Assembly (NCBI RefSeq): GCF_034111725.1
Contig: NZ_JAWUWR010000007.1
Coordinates: 1 to 10,806 of the forward strand
From: Thalassolituus sp034111725
Lineage (GTDB): Bacteria; Pseudomonadota; Gammaproteobacteria; Pseudomonadales; Oceanobacteraceae
Direction: 5' to 3'
Length of the DNA stretch: 10,806 nucleotides
In this document: piece after piece, positions 8,221 to 10,806 of the stretch
Layout: the number at the start of each line of letters is the position of its first letter
Numbering within the stretch: position 1 is the first letter of the stretch
Notes under the pieces: generated by a model
What the model was told of the DNA's origin: nothing
Seen by the model: only the letters and a program-made list of their open reading frames with translations
Database searches by the model: none
Program-made: the position numbers and the translations under genes

Positions 8221-8260
8221 GTAGGAGCGATTCAACGAACGTATTTTGTTCGTAGTCGCG
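8221..8260. repeat. REP-like palindrome, complete A module, left copy
   Basis: The module starts GTAGGAGCGATTCAACGAAC and folds as GCGATT (8227-8232) with AGTCGC (8254-8259), and CGAAC (8236-8240) with GTTCG (8248-8252), around a seven-base loop. The same module, in the same orientation, is at 10671-10710. The one mismatch in the outer stem becomes a G-U pair in RNA and is a true pair in the other copy, which fits a conserved fold. REP-type repeats lie between genes and can stabilise mRNA ends or help terminate. Between the convergent genes here it could serve both. No RAYT transposase is in the window. Confidence 0.8.
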
Positions 8261-8289
8261 ACATTTATTGGCACTTAATTTTTACAACT

Positions 8290-9204
8290 TCACATTAAAT
8301 GCTTATTAAAAAACGCCAACGTACGCGACCAAGCTAACTCAGCCTCGGCCTCAGCATAACGGCCCGTAGAATCGTTATGAAAACCGTGATTCACATCGGC
8401 ATAATTGTATGCAACATAATCGGCTTTATTTTCTTTTAACACCGCTTCGTAAGCAGGCCATGTATCATTCACACGCGTATCAAGGCCAGCAAATTGCAAC
8501 ATAATAGGCCCCTTCACATGATCTCTTAAAGCTTCAGCCCCAGGCGTTCCATAAAAAGGAACCGCCGCACTTAACTCCTCAGGAATACTCGCGGCCAGCA
8601 TATTGACGCCATAACCGCCATAACAAAAACCAACGCCACCGAGTTTGCCATTGCTCTGCGGGTGCTGCTTGATGTATCGAGCCGCCGCAATAAAATCTTC
8701 TTCTAACTTAGCCTTATCCATACTTGCTTGCAGTGCTCGACCGTCATCATCGTTACCGGGATAACCCCCGACAGGAAATAGCGCATCAGGAGCGAACGCG
8801 ATAAAGCCCTGCTTCGCTAAACGCCGCGCCACATCCTTAATGTACGGGTTTAATCCGCGATTTTCATGCACAACCAACACCACAGGTGCTTTTTCAGTGG
8901 CAGGAGCACCAACTAAACGCTTAGGTAACACCAGATAACCTTGGCACTCACCGTATCCGTTAGGTGATATGAACCTCTCATAGGTCGCCTTGATATCAGC
9001 ATCATTAAACGACACCTGCTCAGCTAATGCATAATTGGGAATTAATGCACTGGTCAGTGTACCTATCGATAAACCGACAGCGGTTAAAGTTGCTAAACGA
9101 GACATGAAAGTACGACGATCTATAACACCGTGTGCATACTCATCGTACCAATCGAAGGCTTCTTGGGGGATTACACGAGACTGAGGTGCTGCTGACTTAG
9201 ACAT
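8290..9204 (-). CDS. YghX-like dienelactone hydrolase family protein with Tat signal
   Basis: A 304-residue alpha/beta hydrolase of the dienelactone hydrolase family. The catalytic triad is visible: nucleophile C194 in GFCYGG, D242 in GLDTRVN and H273 in NHGFHN; the HENRGLNPY stretch near 113 carries the family glutamate. Residues 1-61 are a long leader: a conserved-looking helix (AFDWYDEYAHG), then DRRTFM with R30-R31, a hydrophobic core, and PNYALA before cleavage. This fits export by the Tat pathway. It closely resembles E. coli YghX as remembered; the substrate is unknown, although the family hydrolyses lactones and esters. ATG at 9204 is chosen because GGAG lies six bases upstream. In-frame ATG 9216 and TTG 9228 lack such a site and fall in the palindrome at 9216-9236. 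It ends convergent with batD and follows the thioredoxin gene after 46 bases. Confidence 0.9.
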   Translation of the reverse strand: MSKSAAPQSRVIPQEAFDWYDEYAHGVIDRRTFMSRLATLTAVGLSIGTLTSALIPNYALAEQVSFNDADIKATYERFISPNGYGECQGYLVLPKRLVGAPATEKAPVVLVVHENRGLNPYIKDVARRLAKQGFIAFAPDALFPVGGYPGNDDDGRALQASMDKAKLEEDFIAAARYIKQHPQSNGKLGGVGFCYGGYGVNMLAASIPEELSAAVPFYGTPGAEALRDHVKGPIMLQFAGLDTRVNDTWPAYEAVLKENKADYVAYNYADVNHGFHNDSTGRYAEAEAELAWSRTLAFFNKHLM

Positions 9205-9210
9205 GGCCGA

Positions 9211-9214
9211 CTCC
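9211..9214 (-). promoter_or_regulatory. Ribosome binding site that decides the hydrolase start
   Basis: GGAG on the minus strand, six bases ahead of ATG 9204. It lies one base away from the end of the inverted repeat at 9216-9236, so that repeat, if folded in RNA or bound by protein, could affect initiation. Confidence 0.7.
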
Positions 9215-9215
9215 A

Positions 9216-9236
9216 TACAGTGATACAAACACTGTA
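9216..9236 (-). promoter_or_regulatory. Perfect 7-7-7 inverted repeat before the hydrolase gene
   Basis: TACAGTG (9216-9222) and CACTGTA (9230-9236) are exact reverse complements around a seven-base AT-rich spacer, 21 bases in all. It lies in the 46-base gap between the thioredoxin-like gene and the hydrolase. A weak sigma70-like promoter overlaps it on the minus strand: TTGCTC (9259-9254), a 17-base spacer, and TACAGT (9236-9231), which is half of the repeat. It could be an operator or an RNA hairpin against the ribosome binding site. The sequence does not match LexA, Fur or ArsR consensus as remembered. The regulator is unknown. Confidence 0.6.
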
Positions 9237-9250
9237 AGGAGCTAGAGACA

Positions 9251-9484
9251 TTAGAGCAACCAACTCTCTACTTTTTTGCGATCCGGAATAGACCCGGAAT
9301 GCACGACCACCTCATCAACCACCACCGCCGGTGTAGTCATCACACCATAATTCATCATCACCTCGGCGCTGGTTTCCTTTACGAGGTTAACTGGCACACC
9401 ATGCTCGTCGGCTATCGCCTGAATCACCGCCGCCGTTTTAACGCATTTAGCACACCCCCTACCCCATACTTTAATTTGCTTCAT
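9251..9484 (-). CDS. Small thioredoxin-like protein (redox-active disulfide protein 2 type)
   Basis: A 77-residue thioredoxin-fold protein. The redox pair C11-C14 lies in GRGCAKC right after the first strand, and T51-P52 in TTPAVVVD is the cis-proline site facing it. The length and layout match the short archaeal/bacterial family often called redox-active disulfide protein 2 or thioredoxin family protein, which lacks the N-terminal part of full thioredoxin. There is no signal peptide, so it should act in the cytoplasm. It begins 11 bases after the permease stop, with GGAG seven bases before the ATG. This permease-thioredoxin pair is a known association, sometimes in arsenic-resistance loci. 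A role in reducing or delivering a thiol-bound substrate of the permease is inference. Confidence 0.88.
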   Translation of the reverse strand: MKQIKVWGRGCAKCVKTAAVIQAIADEHGVPVNLVKETSAEVMMNYGVMTTPAVVVDEVVVHSGSIPDRKKVESWLL

Positions 9485-9495
9485 ATTTATCTCCG

Positions 9496-10482
9496 CTAAC
9501 TAAAACTAACCGCATTCAAACTCCAACCCATCACCGTAAACGAAAACAGCAATAGCGCTAAAATGATCGCCAGTAACTTCCAAGTCATCACCTGCTTTAA
9601 CAAAATAAACTCAGGGAAACTCGCCGCTACCGTACTCATACAAAACGCTAACGTCGTGCCAATCGGCAGTCCCTTAGTGATCAAACTTTCCATTACAGGA
9701 ATAACACCCGTCGCGTTGGAATACAGCGGGATACCTAGCAATACCGCCATAGGCACCGACCACCACTGGCCACTGCCTAAATTCGTTTCGATCCACTCTA
9801 CAGGCACATATCCGTGCAACGCTGCACCTAAACCCACACCGATAAAAACCCACTTCCAAACGCGGCTTAAAATATCCAATAGCTCGTGCTTGGCAAACTC
9901 ATGCCGTTCTTTCGCGGTTAACTTTGGTGTATTCACACGTTCAGCGACCGTAGCAGGGTTAGCCGATTGATAAGCTTTAAGTGCAAAAGGCTGTAACAAC
10001 CTTTCCGCATGAATAAGATCCAAGAACATACCGCCCGCAATCCCGATAGCTAAACCGACCAAGACATACGCTAGAGTAATCTCCCACCCCACCAAACTTA
10101 ACAAAAGCAACACAGCCACCTCGTTAATAAGCGGCGACGTTAAAAGAAACGCCATCGTAATCCCAACCGGAATACCACCCGACGTAAATCCAAGAAAAAC
10201 CGGAATACTAGAACAAGAACAAAACGGCGTAATCGCACCAAATACCGAACCCATGAAATAACCGATAAAACGATTTTTACCCGCCAAATAATCACGAACT
10301 TTTTCGATATTAAGAGAAGCACGAATCAACGCAATGAAATAAATCATCAACACCAAAAGAAAGAAAATCTTAGTGGTATCTTCAATGAAAAAATGAACAG
10401 CACCGCCCAGCTTAGAACCCGGCAACAACCCGAACAGCGTATAAGCCATCCAATCGGCTAGATCCGTAAAAATACTCAGCAC
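9496..10482 (-). CDS. Permease of the DUF318/ArsP type (PF03773-like)
   Basis: A 328-residue inner-membrane protein with about eight hydrophobic segments in two groups, split by a hydrophilic stretch at about 158-205. The first half has the family hallmark TPFCSCSSIPVFLGF (85-99) followed by GGIPVGITMAFLLTSPLINE. The second half has a matching region, IPLYSNATGVIPVMESL (251-267) then KGLPIGTTLAF, so the protein appears to be an internal duplication. Related ArsP permeases export trivalent organoarsenicals, but many members have no known substrate, so the substrate here is not assigned. The start is GTG at 10482, with GAGAGG (10488-10493) five bases upstream; an in-frame stop lies four codons before it and the ATG at 10484 is out of frame. 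It is the first gene of the minus-strand unit. No ArsR-type regulator is in the window. Confidence 0.88.
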   Translation of the reverse strand: MLSIFTDLADWMAYTLFGLLPGSKLGGAVHFFIEDTTKIFFLLVLMIYFIALIRASLNIEKVRDYLAGKNRFIGYFMGSVFGAITPFCSCSSIPVFLGFTSGGIPVGITMAFLLTSPLINEVAVLLLLSLVGWEITLAYVLVGLAIGIAGGMFLDLIHAERLLQPFALKAYQSANPATVAERVNTPKLTAKERHEFAKHELLDILSRVWKWVFIGVGLGAALHGYVPVEWIETNLGSGQWWSVPMAVLLGIPLYSNATGVIPVMESLITKGLPIGTTLAFCMSTVAASFPEFILLKQVMTWKLLAIILALLLFSFTVMGWSLNAVSFS

Positions 10483-10487
10483 ATATA

Positions 10488-10508
10488 CCTCTCATTCGCA
10501 CAGCGAAT
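10488..10508 (-). promoter_or_regulatory. Palindrome abutting the permease ribosome binding site
   Basis: On the minus strand ATTCGC-TGT-GCGAAT (10508-10494) is a perfect six-base inverted repeat with a three-base spacer, directly followed by GAGAGG (10493-10488), the ribosome binding site of the GTG start at 10482. It could be a leader hairpin or a protein-binding site. A -10-like TATGAT (10519-10514, minus strand) just upstream has only a poor -35 (TTAGGG, 17 bases further), so promoter placement is uncertain. If right, transcription would begin in or next to the palindrome. Confidence 0.5.
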
Positions 10509-10670
10509 AGGTAATCATAAGACACAAGGTAATAAACCCTAATGAACGAGTATACAAGCTAAATGGCGAGATAAACTTAGCGGGATGCGCGGTATTGGGG
10601 GAATCGGCGGTTATCTGGCTTTATCATGACTTAGGACAGCTAATTGGCGACGCTCGATACAGTCTGCCAT
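10509..10670. other. Intergenic stretch with no recognised gene
   Basis: Together with the repeat that follows, this makes a gene-free run of more than 300 bases up to the window edge. No frame on either strand gives a convincing start, ribosome binding site and length. The part nearest the permease probably holds its promoter. The rest shows nothing recognised apart from a GATAAA/TTTATC pair about 50 bases apart, which may be chance. Confidence 0.6.
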
Positions 10671-10779
10671 GTAGGAGCGACTCAACGAACGCTTTTTGTT
10701 CGTAGTCGCGATAAGCGCCTAGATATATTCAACGATTGTAAATCGGCACTGCTCGCTTCGCTCCCTGAGTACCTCCTAC
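10671..10779. repeat. 109-base repeat element (A module, spacer, B module) with imperfect terminal inverted repeats
   Basis: The A module (10671-10710) folds as GCGACT with AGTCGC and CGAAC with GTTCG around a seven-base loop; all eleven pairs are perfect here. A 31-base spacer and the B module (10742-10779) follow. The ends GTAGGAGCGACTC and GAGTACCTCCTAC are inverted repeats matching at 11 of 13 positions, which gives the whole a MITE-like or BIME-like shape. No target duplication is evident at its edges. Both modules occur again in the same orientation at 8106-8260, but in the order B then A. Confidence 0.75.
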
Positions 10780-10806
10780 GATTAATTATGAATAACTCTT
10801 ACAATA

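Noticed and set aside
8106..8260. Reading the repeated GTAGGAGCGA units as a CRISPR array
   Set aside because: Copies are unequal, partial, unevenly spaced and palindromic, there are no uniform spacers, and no cas genes are present.
9216..9236. Reading the TACAGTG dyad as a LexA (SOS) box
   Set aside because: The LexA box is CTGT-N8-ACAG; here the half-sites point the other way and the spacing differs.
9563..9970. A 135-codon plus-strand frame opposite the permease
   Set aside because: Antisense shadow of a clear membrane protein; no signals of its own.
9251..10482. Calling the permease and thioredoxin genes an arsenic-resistance operon
   Set aside because: No ArsR, ArsC, ArsA or ArsH gene is in the window, and many members of both families have no shown link to arsenic.

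Overview
The window reads as a piece of a gammaproteobacterial chromosome of moderate GC, possibly marine or Pseudomonas-like. The grounds are the large-type NAD-glutamate dehydrogenase, the six-gene MoxR/DUF58/DUF4381/BatA/BatB-C/BatD arrangement usual in gammaproteobacteria, an E. coli YghX-like hydrolase, and short REP-like palindromic repeats between genes. Taxon, GC and lineage are judged by eye, not computed.

Layout. (1) 1-773, minus strand: the first 257 codons of an NAD-specific glutamate dehydrogenase (gdhB type) that runs off the left edge. (2) 774-991: divergent intergenic region with a good sigma70-like promoter for the rightward operon. (3) 992-8078, plus strand: six tightly packed genes, moxR ATPase, DUF58, DUF4381, BatA-type VWA, BatB-type VWA fused to a BatC-type TPR, and BatD. 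Four of the five junctions overlap by start-in-stop geometry, so translation is probably coupled. (4) 8079-8289: intergenic, holding several copies of a palindromic repeat. (5) 8290-10482, minus strand: a permease of the DUF318/ArsP type, a 77-residue CxxC thioredoxin-like protein, and a Tat-exported YghX-like dienelactone hydrolase. Transcription runs permease, thioredoxin, hydrolase. (6) 10483-10806: a short leader with a palindrome against the permease ribosome binding site, then about 150 bases with nothing recognised, then a 109-base copy of the same repeat family.

How the genes work together. The Bat operon should build an inner-membrane complex: a cytoplasmic AAA+ MoxR ATPase, a DUF58 adaptor, two membrane VWA proteins with intact MIDAS motifs facing the periplasm, a TPR with a long polar tail, and a periplasmic Ig-like BatD anchored at its C-terminus. 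Such complexes are linked to oxygen or envelope stress tolerance and to protein or metalloenzyme maturation, but the client here is unknown. The minus-strand block looks like a separate small unit. The permease with a PFCSCSS motif and the thioredoxin-like protein are a known pairing, linked in some bacteria to arsenic or thiol chemistry. The hydrolase follows behind a perfect 7-7-7 inverted repeat and may have its own regulated promoter.

Nothing here is clearly a new defence or mobile system. The least explained structures are the repeat family that flanks the permease-thioredoxin-hydrolase block on both sides, and the two palindromes that sit directly against Shine-Dalgarno sequences in that block.
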